Shown: in pieces, positions 26,009 through 35,470 of the stretch | Numbering within the stretch: the stretch's first letter is position 1 | Layout: every line of letters begins with the position of its first letter | NCBI GenBank assembly: GCA_963700885.1 | Contig: CAVOZJ010000001.1 | Location: 62,001 to 126,000 of the forward strand | Origin: Anderseniella sp963700885 | GTDB taxonomy: Bacteria > Pseudomonadota > Alphaproteobacteria > Rhizobiales > Aestuariivirgaceae | Direction of reading: 5' to 3' | Length of the DNA stretch: 64,000 bases | Notes under the pieces: generated by a model | Databases searched by the model: none | What the model was told of the DNA's origin: nothing | Seen by the model: only the letters and a program-made list of their open reading frames with translations | Made by a program: the position numbers and the translations under genes

Positions 26009-26956
26009 TTGACTGCTGAAAATAATTCATGTGCCGGCAATCGCCGCCTTCCTCCGCAACCTGCGTTACGCGCATTCGAAGCCGCTGGCAGGCGCTTGAG
26101 CTTCCGGGAGGCTGCGGTCGAGCTGTCTTTGACACCGTCGGCAATTAGCCATCAGGTGAAGTCACTGGAGGGTCTTTTGGGCATCTCGCTGTTTGTCCGT
26201 GAACCGCATGGTCTGTCGCTAACCAAAGCAGGCAGCGCTTACCTGAATGACCTGACGCCAATTCTCGATGCTCTTTACGCGAGCACCCGGCGTATCTCCG
26301 CAAACTATCCAGGAAGTGAGCTACGTGTATTGTCTACACCGGGATTTGCTGCGCGCTGGCTTGTACCACGCCTGCATCGCTACCCAGAAAGTGAGTGCAT
26401 TGTTGTATCCGTGTCTGACGGGGCACCAAGCACGGACTTCTCACTCAACGGCGCGGACATTGTCATTCACTGGCGATCTGAGCCGGTAGCAGCTGCAATT
26501 GTTGAGCCTATGATGCGATCAGGTCGCTACCCGGTTGCCAGCCCTGAGTTCATCAAACGTGAAAATATTCAAAAACCCGCTGACTTGCTGTGCACCACAT
26601 TACTGCATGACGAGGTTGATGATGGCTGGGCCGCCTGGTTTGCCGAAGCTGGAGTGAACCCGTCTGGTCTACCGCGTGGTCCCCGGTTAGCGCATTGCGA
26701 GTTAACCCTCACCGCAGCGGAAGAACAGCAGGGCGTCGCTCTGGCCTATGACGCAATGGCTCGCAACACGATTGCAGAGGGACGTCTGGTACGCTTGTTC
26801 AGTATCGAAAGTCCGTCGTCCGCTATTTATTCATTCGCGTATTCGGAGAGACGCAGGAAGCGTCCGGATATTGACAGGTTTAGGAACTGGATATTTGAAG
26901 AAGTTCGACTGGAAGGGCTTCTCGATCAGCCAAATCTACATTCTGCTGCAGAGTGA
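26009..26956 (+). CDS. LysR-family regulator (GcvA-like)
   Basis: 315 residues starting at TTG 26009 with GAAGG about 8 bp before. The winged helix is PPQPALRAFEAAGRRLSFRE, then AAVELSLTPSAISHQVKSLE; the effector domain includes LRVLSTPGFAARWLVPRLHR and GADIVIHWRSEP. The style is that of the GcvA/AmpR branch. It faces the cupin/cyclase-GFA operon across an 81-bp intergenic space, the usual geometry for LysR targets. From 26957 to 27185 nothing is recognisable. Confidence 0.9.
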   Translation: MTAENNSCAGNRRLPPQPALRAFEAAGRRLSFREAAVELSLTPSAISHQVKSLEGLLGISLFVREPHGLSLTKAGSAYLNDLTPILDALYASTRRISANYPGSELRVLSTPGFAARWLVPRLHRYPESECIVVSVSDGAPSTDFSLNGADIVIHWRSEPVAAAIVEPMMRSGRYPVASPEFIKRENIQKPADLLCTTLLHDEVDDGWAAWFAEAGVNPSGLPRGPRLAHCELTLTAAEEQQGVALAYDAMARNTIAEGRLVRLFSIESPSSAIYSFAYSERRRKRPDIDRFRNWIFEEVRLEGLLDQPNLHSAAE

Positions 26957-27185
26957 GCGCCATCTTTCTCCGTTCCGGCTGCACTCATGAAATCAGCAAA
27001 CGTAACCAACCCGTTTTGTTGATGAAGCCGGAAAACTCTGCCCCCTGCTGAGTGTGCATTGGGGAGCGCCTCACCACATTTACATTAACGGACTCTCCAC
27101 CTGATTGGCCCGGATCACGGGGTTAGGTCATATCGAATATCTTGAACGGCTCCAAACAAAGCCATTACCGATTGTGAGGCAACCT

Positions 27186-29186
27186 TCACAACCGCGCACC
27201 CAGCAGAGTTCCTTCCTCAATGGCGCGCTGGGCGTCCAGTTCACCGGCGAAGCTTGCCCCGCCGATAACGTGAACTGACCGGTCACCGGCCTTCAGTTCG
27301 CCGGCGAGGGCGTTGATTGAAACCTGCCCGGCGCACAGCACGATACTGTCGCAATCAACCAGCCTGTCCTCGTCGCCAACCGAAATATGCAGGCCCTGAT
27401 CATCGATCCTGCGGTAGGCGGCATTGGCAATCATCTCGACCCTGGCGCGATGCAGAACCAGGCGGTGCACCCAGCCGGTTGTCCTGCCGGGGCCGCTGCC
27501 CATCTTGCCGCCTGATCGCTGCAGCAGCACGACTTCATGAGCAGGGGAGTGGTTCAGGGCCTCGGTCGCAACTCCCCATGTGGAGCGGAATTCTGCCGGG
27601 TCCAGGTGGCTTTTGAGGCCGCGTTCAACCAGGTGCACCGCGACATCAACACCAACACCGCCGGCACCGATGACGGCGACCCGCCTGCCGGGCCGGCGTG
27701 CGCCGGACAACAGCTGTTCATAGGTCATGACCGACGGATGGCCGATACCTTCAATATCCGGCACGCGGGGCCTGACCCCGGTTGCCACGACAACTTCGTC
27801 AAAGCCTGACAGCATGGCAGCGCCGGCGCGGGTGGCCAGCTTCAGGGATATGCCGGACGCGTCAATCCGGTTGCGGAAATAGCGCAGCGTCTCGTTGAAC
27901 TCCTCCTTGCCCGGAATGTGGCGCGCCAGCAGGAACTGGCCGCCAATCTGGTCTGATGCTTCAAACAGGGTGACGTCATGGCCGCGCTGCGCCGCGGTGG
28001 TTGCGCATGACAGACCGGCGACACCGGCGCCGATGACGGCAATCCGGCGCGGTGTCTGTGCGGGTTGCCAGGTCAGCACGGTCTCGCGGCAGGCCCGTGG
28101 GTTGACCAGGCAGGTCGCGTCCTTGCCCTTGAAATAATGATCGAGGCAGGCCTGGTTGCAGGCGATGCAGGTATTTATCTCGTCAGACCGGCCGTCTTTG
28201 GCTTTTGCGGCAAAATCCGCATCAGCCAGAAACGGCCGCGCCAGGGAAACCATGTCGGCATGACCGCCGGCGATCACCTGCTCGGCTGTTTCAGGCGTGT
28301 TGATGCGATTTGTGGCAACCAGCGGGATTGAAACCTTGCCCATCAGTCTTGCGGTTGCCCATGTCCATCCGGCCCTCGGTACCGCCTGCGCAATGGTTGG
28401 TATGCGCGCTTCATGCCAGCCTATCCCCGAATTGAGAATATCCACGCCTGCCGCCTCGGCGAGTTTTGCCAGTTTGGCAACTTCTTCAAACGGACTGCCG
28501 TCTTCCACGATGTCGAGCACTGAAAGCCGGTACATGACGATGAACTGCGGGCCGGTTGCCGCCCGTACGGCCTTTATCACCTCAACCGGAAACCTGGCGC
28601 GGTTTTCAAATGAGCCGCCCCAGCCATCTTGCCGCCTGTTGGTGCGCGGCGCGGTAAATTCGTTGATCAGATAGCCTTCCGATCCCATCAGCTCCACACC
28701 GTCATAGCCGGCTGCCTGGGCAATCTGCGCGGTGCGGGCATAGTCGGAGATGGTGCGCCGGATGTCGCCTCGGGTCATCTCGCGCGGCGTGTTCGCGTTG
28801 ATCGGCGAGCGAATCGGCGACGGCGCGACGATGTCACGGTGATAGCCATACCGCCCGGCGTGCAGCAGCTGCAGCAGGATCCGCGAGCCGTGTGCATGAA
28901 CCGCGTCCGTGACCTGTTGATGGTGACCGGCATCGCTGTCAACGATTATGCCGCCCTCGGCGCCAAGCCGGCCCTCGGAGTTGGGTGAGAACCCGCCGGT
29001 CACCATCAGGCAACAACCGCCCCTGGCGCGCTCGGCATAAAACGCGGCAAGCCGGGCGAGTCCCGGTTCGCCCTGTTCCTCCAGGCCTGTGTGCATGGAC
29101 CCCATCAGGATGCGATTGGGCAGGGTGTGGCTGCCGGCCTTCAACGGGCTGAACAGGTGCGGGCAGGCGGAGGATTGCGATATCAC
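27186..29186 (-). CDS. fadH: 2,4-dienoyl-CoA reductase (NADPH)
   Basis: 666 residues, close to the 672 of the E. coli enzyme. The FMN TIM barrel starts LFSPLKAGSHTLPNRILMGS and carries the catalytic Tyr in GSEGYLINEF and His in GIGWHEARIPTIA. The [4Fe-4S] cluster binds through CIACNQACLD and CLVNPRAC. The C-terminal half has two Rossmann motifs, IAVIGAGVAGLSCA for FAD and VAVIGAGGVGVDVA for NADPH. It reduces dienoyl-CoA intermediates in the breakdown of unsaturated fatty acids. GTG 29186 appears to be the start. It is divergent from the TPR-sulfotransferase. Confidence 0.93.
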   Translation of the reverse strand: MISQSSACPHLFSPLKAGSHTLPNRILMGSMHTGLEEQGEPGLARLAAFYAERARGGCCLMVTGGFSPNSEGRLGAEGGIIVDSDAGHHQQVTDAVHAHGSRILLQLLHAGRYGYHRDIVAPSPIRSPINANTPREMTRGDIRRTISDYARTAQIAQAAGYDGVELMGSEGYLINEFTAPRTNRRQDGWGGSFENRARFPVEVIKAVRAATGPQFIVMYRLSVLDIVEDGSPFEEVAKLAKLAEAAGVDILNSGIGWHEARIPTIAQAVPRAGWTWATARLMGKVSIPLVATNRINTPETAEQVIAGGHADMVSLARPFLADADFAAKAKDGRSDEINTCIACNQACLDHYFKGKDATCLVNPRACRETVLTWQPAQTPRRIAVIGAGVAGLSCATTAAQRGHDVTLFEASDQIGGQFLLARHIPGKEEFNETLRYFRNRIDASGISLKLATRAGAAMLSGFDEVVVATGVRPRVPDIEGIGHPSVMTYEQLLSGARRPGRRVAVIGAGGVGVDVAVHLVERGLKSHLDPAEFRSTWGVATEALNHSPAHEVVLLQRSGGKMGSGPGRTTGWVHRLVLHRARVEMIANAAYRRIDDQGLHISVGDEDRLVDCDSIVLCAGQVSINALAGELKAGDRSVHVIGGASFAGELDAQRAIEEGTLLGARL

Positions 29187-29378
29187 AGGCAGGGAAATCC
29201 GGATCAGTTGGTTTTGGGCAGTCTATCGTGTGTTGGGCCCGTGTGAAGGGCAGTGTTGCACAACAGCGGCGCACACTGGATAGTGTGGATCGGCTAACCT
29301 CGCCAGGACGCGGCAAAGGCCGAACAAGGAAGCTCATGAGGCGGGCAAACATGACGATTGCAGGGTCTGGACGGTGTC

Positions 29379-31175
29379 ATGCAGGCTGACGACACGCTTG
29401 AACAACAGCTTGCCGCTGCTGTCGGGGCGTATGAAACAGGTGAACTGGACCAGGCCCTGGAAATGACCCGGCGCCTGTGCACAAACTACCCGGATGTTGC
29501 CATTGTTCACAATGTGCACGGTGTTGTCGCTGCCGGACGCGGCGACCTTGAGGTTGCGATTGACAGTTACCGGAGAGCCATCGAACTGGAACCCGGCAAT
29601 TACGATGTTCACTTCAACCTGGGTAATGTGCTGCGCGACATGGGAGATTTGAACGGCGCGCTTGCCAGCTACCGGCTGGCGCTGCACTACAGGCCGAATG
29701 ATGGGGATGTTCTGTTCAACCTGGCAGGTGTGTTGCGCCGGACCGGTGATTTAAGAAGTGCGGCGGAGATTTTTCAGGAACTGGTCAACGCGTCTCCTGA
29801 AGACCCTGCCGCTCACAACAATCTCGGCGGTGTGCTGTTTCGCCTCGGCAAGAGCGATGCGGCAACCAGGTGTTTTCGCCGTGCACTCGAATTGCAACCG
29901 CAGTATGTCACGGCGCACGACAATCTGTGCGAAGTGCTGGAAAAAACCAACCAGACTGACGAACTGAGAAAGGCAGTCACAGCCGCCCAGGCCCATTGCC
30001 CGCCGAACAATATACGCATTGCCATAAGACGGGCCCAGTTGTTGCGCCGTGATGACGAACCGGACAAGGCTCGCAAGGTGCTTGGGAAAGTCATCAGGTT
30101 TCACCCGGCACAGCCACAACTGAATTCGGCCTACTGGTACCTGATGGGCGATATCTGTGACCGGCTCAGGGATCAGAAGGCAGGCTATGACGCTTTTGTC
30201 GAAGCCAATAAATGGGCCGCGAAGGCTGCCGCTGAACGCAACCTGCAGCCGCAGGATTTCATAAAAAGACTGGAAAATCTCCAGACCGCCTACAGGTCAG
30301 TGCGCCGAAAACCCCAACAGCAGGCAACCGGTGCCGCAGGCGCGCCGCAGCTTGTCTTCCTGATCGGCTTCCCGCGTTCGGGCACGACGCTGCTGGACAC
30401 GGTCCTGCTGAGCCACAGCCGGATATCGGTGGTCGAGGAAAAGCCGATGGTTCAGGACATGGTCAGGCTGGCGCGGGGCTGGCAGGCGGGACAGACACTG
30501 AACCACGAGGAATTGACCGGCGAGCAGATACAGGAATTGCGCGACGCATACATGACCAGGCTGTTTGAATACCTTCCCGGCGATGTTGCAGAAGATCAGG
30601 TGGTGATAGACAAGCTGCCACTCAACATCGTCGAGGCTGGATTGATCAGCAAGGTCTTCCCGCAAGCCGGGTTCCTGCTGGTATTACGCCATCCATGCGA
30701 CTGCGTCCTGAGCTGTTTCATGCAGGATTTCAGGCTCAACAACGCCATGTCGAATTTCCTGGATCTGAAAAGTGCAGCGCATTGTTACGACAAGGTGATG
30801 TCCCTGTGGACGGTCTACCGGGAAGCCCTGCCGCTGAAGCTCCACACGGTCAAGTACGAACAGGTGGTCGCCGATCTCCAGGGCACCGTGAGCCAGGTCC
30901 TCGAGTTCCTGGGCCTGGACTGGGAAGAGGCAATGGCCGACTACAGGGCAACAGCACTTGATCGCAAGCGAATTGGCACTCCCAGCTATCATCAGGTCGT
31001 GCAGCCGGTTTACAACCGGGCCAGGGACCGCTGGCGGCTGTACCGGGCGCACATGATACCGGTCCTGCCAACCCTGCTCAGATGGGCGGCCATTTACGGC
31101 TACACGGAAGGCGCCGGCAAAGGGTCAGATAACGGGACTACAACCGAACCTGGTGCAATCGATGACGCAAAATGA
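29379..31175 (+). CDS. TPR-repeat sulfotransferase
   Basis: 598 residues from ATG 29379. The first ~290 residues are TPR units (AIDSYRRAIELEPGNYDVHF, ASYRLALHYRPNDGDVLFNL, CFRRALELQPQYVTAHDNL). The C-terminal sulfotransferase domain has the 5'-phosphosulfate loop LIGFPRSGTTLLDTVLLSHS and the 3'-phosphate motif VLRHPCDCVLSCFMQDF, so PAPS binding should be intact. Such TPR-sulfotransferases are common in marine Alphaproteobacteria; acceptors are unknown. No signal peptide. It is not in an operon. Confidence 0.9.
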   Translation: MQADDTLEQQLAAAVGAYETGELDQALEMTRRLCTNYPDVAIVHNVHGVVAAGRGDLEVAIDSYRRAIELEPGNYDVHFNLGNVLRDMGDLNGALASYRLALHYRPNDGDVLFNLAGVLRRTGDLRSAAEIFQELVNASPEDPAAHNNLGGVLFRLGKSDAATRCFRRALELQPQYVTAHDNLCEVLEKTNQTDELRKAVTAAQAHCPPNNIRIAIRRAQLLRRDDEPDKARKVLGKVIRFHPAQPQLNSAYWYLMGDICDRLRDQKAGYDAFVEANKWAAKAAAERNLQPQDFIKRLENLQTAYRSVRRKPQQQATGAAGAPQLVFLIGFPRSGTTLLDTVLLSHSRISVVEEKPMVQDMVRLARGWQAGQTLNHEELTGEQIQELRDAYMTRLFEYLPGDVAEDQVVIDKLPLNIVEAGLISKVFPQAGFLLVLRHPCDCVLSCFMQDFRLNNAMSNFLDLKSAAHCYDKVMSLWTVYREALPLKLHTVKYEQVVADLQGTVSQVLEFLGLDWEEAMADYRATALDRKRIGTPSYHQVVQPVYNRARDRWRLYRAHMIPVLPTLLRWAAIYGYTEGAGKGSDNGTTTEPGAIDDAK

Positions 31176-31200
31176 TGACGGATCTCAGCCAACTTGCCGA

Positions 31201-31386
31201 TCATGATGTGTTCGTGAGATCAACTCGGGCGCCGTCGCGGGCGGACGCCTTGATGGCCTCAACCATTGCAAGTGATTTCAAACCCTCCCTTCCTGAAACA
31301 GCAGGCGCACCGGTGTGCCGGTATCCGGGTTCACTTTCAACCTCCCGGTGAATGACAGGCGTCGGTTTGTCCTGATCTCCAGGTTG
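31201..31386 (-). pseudogene. C-terminal remnant of a Gfo/Idh/MocA-type dehydrogenase
   Basis: Directly after the argE stop, the reverse strand reads GYRHTGAPAVSGREGLKSLA then MVEAIKASARDGARVDL to a TGA at 31201. The pattern 'GxxGLxSLxMVEAIxxSARxGxxV' is the usual end of Gfo/Idh/MocA oxidoreductases. Only about 60 residues remain and the Rossmann part is gone. No function is likely. Confidence 0.6.
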
Positions 31387-32544
31387 TCACGCAGTCAAAT
31401 CCGCCAGCAGATTTTCCAGCATCCTGTCGCAGGCGGCCATTTCAGCTTCTGCAATGTACTCGTCGGGTTTGTGGGCGACACCGATGGAGCCTGGCCCGCA
31501 TACCACGGTGGGGATGCCAAGCCGTGTCTGAAACAGTCCGCCTTCGGTTCCAAAGGCGATCTTGCCGGTGGAATTGCCGCCGGTAAGCGACTTCACGTAA
31601 TTGACAACTTCCGCATCCGGAGCAGTGTCCAGCGCCGGATAAGCCGTACCGGGGGAAAAACTGATGTCGGAACCGGGAAATACCTTGCGCGCCTCGACCA
31701 CGAGTTCGTCCGCCGTGGCGTGAATGCGGTCTATCAGCGCTTGCGGGTCATCGGCGGGGAGATGCCGGATTTCATACTCGAACCTTGCAAGATTGGGTAC
31801 GATGTTGAGCGTTTCACCGCCGTGCAGATTGCCCGCGTGAAGCGTCGTGTAGGCAACATCATAATCGCCGTCCCTTGTGCCGGTCTCGGCGACTTCAGCC
31901 TGCAGCCGCCTGATTTCATTGATCAGGTCTATCGCCAGATGAACGGCGTTGATGGCAGTTGGCGCCAGGCTCGAATGCGCCTCGAGCCCGGTACAGGTGA
32001 CGCGTTCGCCGGCCTTGCCCTTGTGCGCGGTTACAACCTGCATCAGGGTCGGTTCACCGATGATGCAGTATCGCGGCTTCGGCGACACGGGCTCCAGCAT
32101 TTCAATGAGGCGGCGTACCCCGACACAGCCGACTTCCTCATCGTAGGAAAAGGCAAAATGAATTGGTGCTGAAAGTTTGTCCCTGAGCCTGGCGGCGTGA
32201 GGCGCCATGGCAATACAGCACGCGATGAAGCCTTTCATGTCGGCTGTTCCCCGGCCATAGAGCAGGCCGGCGTCACGTCGCATGACGAAGGGATCCGAAG
32301 ACCATGCCTGACCTTCTACCGGAACGACGTCGGAGTGACCCGACAACACGACACCCGGTACATCATCGGGACCAATGGAGGCATACAGGTTGGCTTTCCC
32401 GCCATCCTCGGATGGCACCAGCTGAATGCGAAAGCCCAGCGGCCGCAGTAATTCGCTGACATGATCGATCAGCGCAAGGTTGGACTCCCGGCTGACAGTG
32501 TTGAAGGAGATGAGCTTGTCCAGGTGGGTAATGCTTTGTGTCAT
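31387..32544 (-). CDS. argE: Acetylornithine deacetylase (M20 family)
   Basis: 385 residues from ATG 32544. Metal and catalytic motifs of M20: VLSGHSDVVPVEGQ (His and general-base Asp nearby), GRGTADMKGFIACC (bridging Asp), SYDEEVGCVG (Glu-Glu), CIIGEPTLMQ, and the late GSIGVAHKPDEYI His. The substrate pattern fits ArgE, which removes acetate from N-acetylornithine in arginine synthesis; related deacylases of other N-acyl amino acids cannot be excluded. A longer open frame upstream to 32631 is not protein-like. The gene next upstream is the HD-domain oxygenase, 112 bp away in the same direction. Confidence 0.85.
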   Translation of the reverse strand: MTQSITHLDKLISFNTVSRESNLALIDHVSELLRPLGFRIQLVPSEDGGKANLYASIGPDDVPGVVLSGHSDVVPVEGQAWSSDPFVMRRDAGLLYGRGTADMKGFIACCIAMAPHAARLRDKLSAPIHFAFSYDEEVGCVGVRRLIEMLEPVSPKPRYCIIGEPTLMQVVTAHKGKAGERVTCTGLEAHSSLAPTAINAVHLAIDLINEIRRLQAEVAETGTRDGDYDVAYTTLHAGNLHGGETLNIVPNLARFEYEIRHLPADDPQALIDRIHATADELVVEARKVFPGSDISFSPGTAYPALDTAPDAEVVNYVKSLTGGNSTGKIAFGTEGGLFQTRLGIPTVVCGPGSIGVAHKPDEYIAEAEMAACDRMLENLLADLTA

Positions 32545-32656
32545 GGGCACATTGCTAGAACATCTTTGCCCCAAATAGAAGCGTTGCCGCGCTGGTCCTG
32601 CTCTTTCCTCGTCACCCCGGCGAAGGTTCACTGCTGTCCGGGTTTGGCCGACAGGG

Positions 32657-33295
32657 TCAGGCTGCTGTGCGTTGGGCTGCGACAGCTTCGTCCCGCAACG
32701 GGCTTTTCACCCCGGGCTGAACAGTCGCCTCCGCATAGGGGTGGCGCGCAAACACCTTCCTGATCAGGGGCTCAAAGAACTCCAGTGGCAGCGTGTCATA
32801 GTCCGGATCGAAGCTCGCCTGATCCCAGAACTCGCAGAAATCGACACACGACCGGTAATAGGGTTGACCGGCGAATTTCTCCCGTTCAAACTGGTTCCAG
32901 TCATAGTGATGGGCATAATACACCATCTGAAATGCACCATGATGGTGCACACACCAGGTCACTTCCTCCCTCAGATACGGTCGTACGATTGCGGCAGCAA
33001 ATTCATCATGGTTTTGCGGCGCCAGTCCGTCGCCGATGTCATGCAATACTGCCCCCACCACCCAGTCAATGTCGGCACCGTCACGCCATGCCCGGGTGGC
33101 AGACTGCAATCCATGCTCAAGACGGGTGATCTTGTAACCCTCTATGGTCTCATCCTGCTGGTCACGCAGGGCTTTCAGGATGCGGTCCGGTGTCAGCCTG
33201 ACGTGGTCCTGTTCCATTTCCCGCAACATCAGGTACTCGTCACGCGTGCCATGTTTCATTTCGGTGAAATTGACGGTGGGCGTTGGCTTGTTCAT
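32657..33295 (-). CDS. HD-domain protein resembling PhnZ/TmpB diiron oxygenases
   Basis: 212 residues. The ligands expected for an HD-type dinuclear iron site are visible: RLEHGLQSATRA, VLHDIGDGLAPQNHDEFAA, VTWCVHHHGAFQ and CVDFCEFWDQ. The arrangement with conserved Gln/Glu before the first His and with HxxF after is that of PhnZ and TmpB, mixed-valent diiron oxygenases that split the C-P bond of hydroxylated aminophosphonates. It lies 6 bp after a PhyH-family dioxygenase gene, the same pairing as phnY-phnZ and tmpA-tmpB. An ordinary HD phosphohydrolase or a relative of inositol oxygenase is the alternative. Confidence 0.7.
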   Translation of the reverse strand: MNKPTPTVNFTEMKHGTRDEYLMLREMEQDHVRLTPDRILKALRDQQDETIEGYKITRLEHGLQSATRAWRDGADIDWVVGAVLHDIGDGLAPQNHDEFAAAIVRPYLREEVTWCVHHHGAFQMVYYAHHYDWNQFEREKFAGQPYYRSCVDFCEFWDQASFDPDYDTLPLEFFEPLIRKVFARHPYAEATVQPGVKSPLRDEAVAAQRTAA

Positions 33296-33301
33296 GGCAA
33301 T

Positions 33302-34177
33302 TTACATCCTGCTCGCTGTCTCGGCATATAATCCAACCTGCTGTGCAGCACCCTGCGTGAGGGCTGCTGCCTGATCGCGGCGAATTTGCTCGTAAAGAAC
33401 TATTGAGTCGGCGCCGAATTCCTCGGATGGCGCGGCAATATTGATCCAGTTTTGTTCGGCATCGCAACCGCGCACCAGCATGGCATAGTCACGTTCGGCC
33501 ACCAGTTGCCTGACGCCCGGGGTCACATAGCGGATGGCGCATCCGATGCGCCGGTCATCTGACGTGTTCGGTCCCGATGCGTGAAACATCCTGCCATGAT
33601 GCAAGGACATCTGTCCCGGTTGCAGCACGATGTCGGTTGCAGCTTCCTCGTCGACGTCTACCGCAATTTCCTGGCCGCGCGACAACAGGTTGTCTTCATG
33701 AAACGTGTCGCGATGCGCCACGATGTGATTTTTGTGAGATCCCGCAACAAATTTCATACATCCCGATTTCGTTGTCGCCAGTGACAGGGCGATCCAGGCA
33801 GTCATCTGGTCGTCCGTTTCACCCATGCCCCAGTATGTAAGATCCTGATGCCATGACACGATTTTCCGGGTGTGGGGTTCCTTGATGAATAGCTCGCATG
33901 ACCAGACCAGCAGGTTTGGTCCAAGGATGGACTGAACAGCATCCAGCACGGCCGGTGTGCCCGCAATCCTGGCCATCAGCGGAATGACGACATGCGCGCC
34001 TACCCGGAAATACTGTGATACCGGTTGCGGCAGGCAACCATCGGGATAGGTTTGTTCGATCTTTTCGACTTCGGCGCGCAAGGAAGCAGCTTGCCTGGCC
34101 GGCATGGCATCGATGGGAAACAGAAAGCCGTCGGATTGGTAGGCCTCGATCTGAGACGAAGACAGGCTGGCTGGCAC
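33302..34177 (-). CDS. PhyH-family Fe(II)/2-oxoglutarate dioxygenase (PhnY/TmpA-like)
   Basis: 291 residues from GTG 34177 (GGAGG 6 bp before). It keeps the iron motif HxD in SWHQDLTYWGMG and a distal His with 2-oxoglutarate Arg in GRMFHASGPNTSDDRRIG. PhyH members hydroxylate small acids, CoA esters or aminophosphonates. The tight link to the HD-domain gene favours a two-step route: hydroxylation of the carbon next to phosphorus, then oxidative C-P cleavage. No phosphonate transporter is in the window, so the substrate stays open. Confidence 0.8.
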   Translation of the reverse strand: MPASLSSSQIEAYQSDGFLFPIDAMPARQAASLRAEVEKIEQTYPDGCLPQPVSQYFRVGAHVVIPLMARIAGTPAVLDAVQSILGPNLLVWSCELFIKEPHTRKIVSWHQDLTYWGMGETDDQMTAWIALSLATTKSGCMKFVAGSHKNHIVAHRDTFHEDNLLSRGQEIAVDVDEEAATDIVLQPGQMSLHHGRMFHASGPNTSDDRRIGCAIRYVTPGVRQLVAERDYAMLVRGCDAEQNWINIAAPSEEFGADSIVLYEQIRRDQAAALTQGAAQQVGLYAETASRM

Positions 34178-34339
34178 GGCGGACCTCCGGCAATGTGAAT
34201 ACAAGAACAGTCAGTGGATTTGCCGGGCGGTTGTCAAGTGGCTTTGAATCCTCCTGAACAGTGCATTACATTGCCTGGTCAGAATCCTCCAGTCCAGAAT
34301 ATGTAGTCTGGCGTAGCGGGGAGTGCATGGAGAGGTTTG

Positions 34340-35329
34340 ATGTCTGAACCAGACACGCCGGACAACTTCGCACAGTGGGTGGCGCGGATTTCTGATCCGT
34401 CAGGCGGCAAACTGTCATGGAACAACCGGAAAACCAGGCAATGCGTCATAACCGTGGCCACCGGGTATCCGTCTAACCTGTTGAGACCACTGATCAATTC
34501 ATTGCGAGAGCACTCAGGCGCGCATCTGGTAATTGTCGCCAATCCTGACGCCACGCTGGCGGAAGATTTTGCAGATCAAGGCATTGTTGTTTACCCGGCA
34601 GGCAAGACGGACGGATACCGGCCGTACCCGGCACTGGCCCGGATTGAATTCTACCTTGATATCCTGAAGGACTTGCCGGCAGGTGTCGATCAGTTATTGC
34701 TGGTGGACAGCCGTGACGTGGTGTTTCAGGCAGATCCCTTTGCAAGTTTTCCGCACAATGACCTGACCGTATTTGCCGAAAATGATGATACTTCGAGCTG
34801 GACCCTTCGCACGATCAATGGCCGTTGGGCGTGGGCCATGTTGCCGGGGACATGGCGGCAAAACCTGAAGGGCAAACCGATTGTCAACGGCGGGGTAATT
34901 GCCGGAACGCCAGCGGGTATCGAACGCATGTGCCGGGCCAAACTGAATATAGCGCTTGCCACACATGAGTGGACAAAGCACACAACCGGCCTCGACAACA
35001 TCTCCACTAACCTGATTGCCCATTCCCGGATGGCTGGTATGTGCTCGCTGGTGCCGAACCATCAGTTCGTGGCCAATGTCTACCGAGATACGGATATGGT
35101 GATTGATGCAGACGCGAAAATCAGAATTCGGGGCGGTCAGCCCTGCCCAGTTGTTCACATGTATGATCGTCAGGCCCGGTTGCTGGCTCATGTCAACAGC
35201 CGCTACAACGTTCTTGCCGACCCGTCCATGGTTGTCGGCCAGGACCGTTCCATCGGTAAATCGCGACCGCTTGCAGGCCTGTTTCACTGGTTGAAGCTGG
35301 CTCGCATCTTGGTTGCCGGGCGGGCCTAG
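34340..35329 (+). CDS. Glycosyltransferase-like protein (GT-A type), unknown substrate
   Basis: 329 residues from ATG 34340 (GGAGAGG before). VITVATGYPSNLLRPLINSL opens a nucleotide-sugar-type fold; QLLLVDSRDVVFQADPF holds a DxxD pattern in the position of the DXD metal motif; GGVIAGTPAGIERM follows. These features recall GT8-like or DUF-type transferases that add a sugar to glycans. No membrane segment. The divergent PhyH gene lies 162 bp away. Confidence 0.6.
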   Translation: MSEPDTPDNFAQWVARISDPSGGKLSWNNRKTRQCVITVATGYPSNLLRPLINSLREHSGAHLVIVANPDATLAEDFADQGIVVYPAGKTDGYRPYPALARIEFYLDILKDLPAGVDQLLLVDSRDVVFQADPFASFPHNDLTVFAENDDTSSWTLRTINGRWAWAMLPGTWRQNLKGKPIVNGGVIAGTPAGIERMCRAKLNIALATHEWTKHTTGLDNISTNLIAHSRMAGMCSLVPNHQFVANVYRDTDMVIDADAKIRIRGGQPCPVVHMYDRQARLLAHVNSRYNVLADPSMVVGQDRSIGKSRPLAGLFHWLKLARILVAGRA

Positions 35330-35470
35330 GTTTCCGGCTCCGCAAGTGCGTGCAAAAAATTGCATGACTGTATTGAGGGTGAGGGGGCTTGTAAGCAGCC
35401 ACCGGCAAGTCTACTTGTGTCACAATATCGGGTTCCGATGCATTCAATAACGTTCAAGGGTAGGTTTCAC

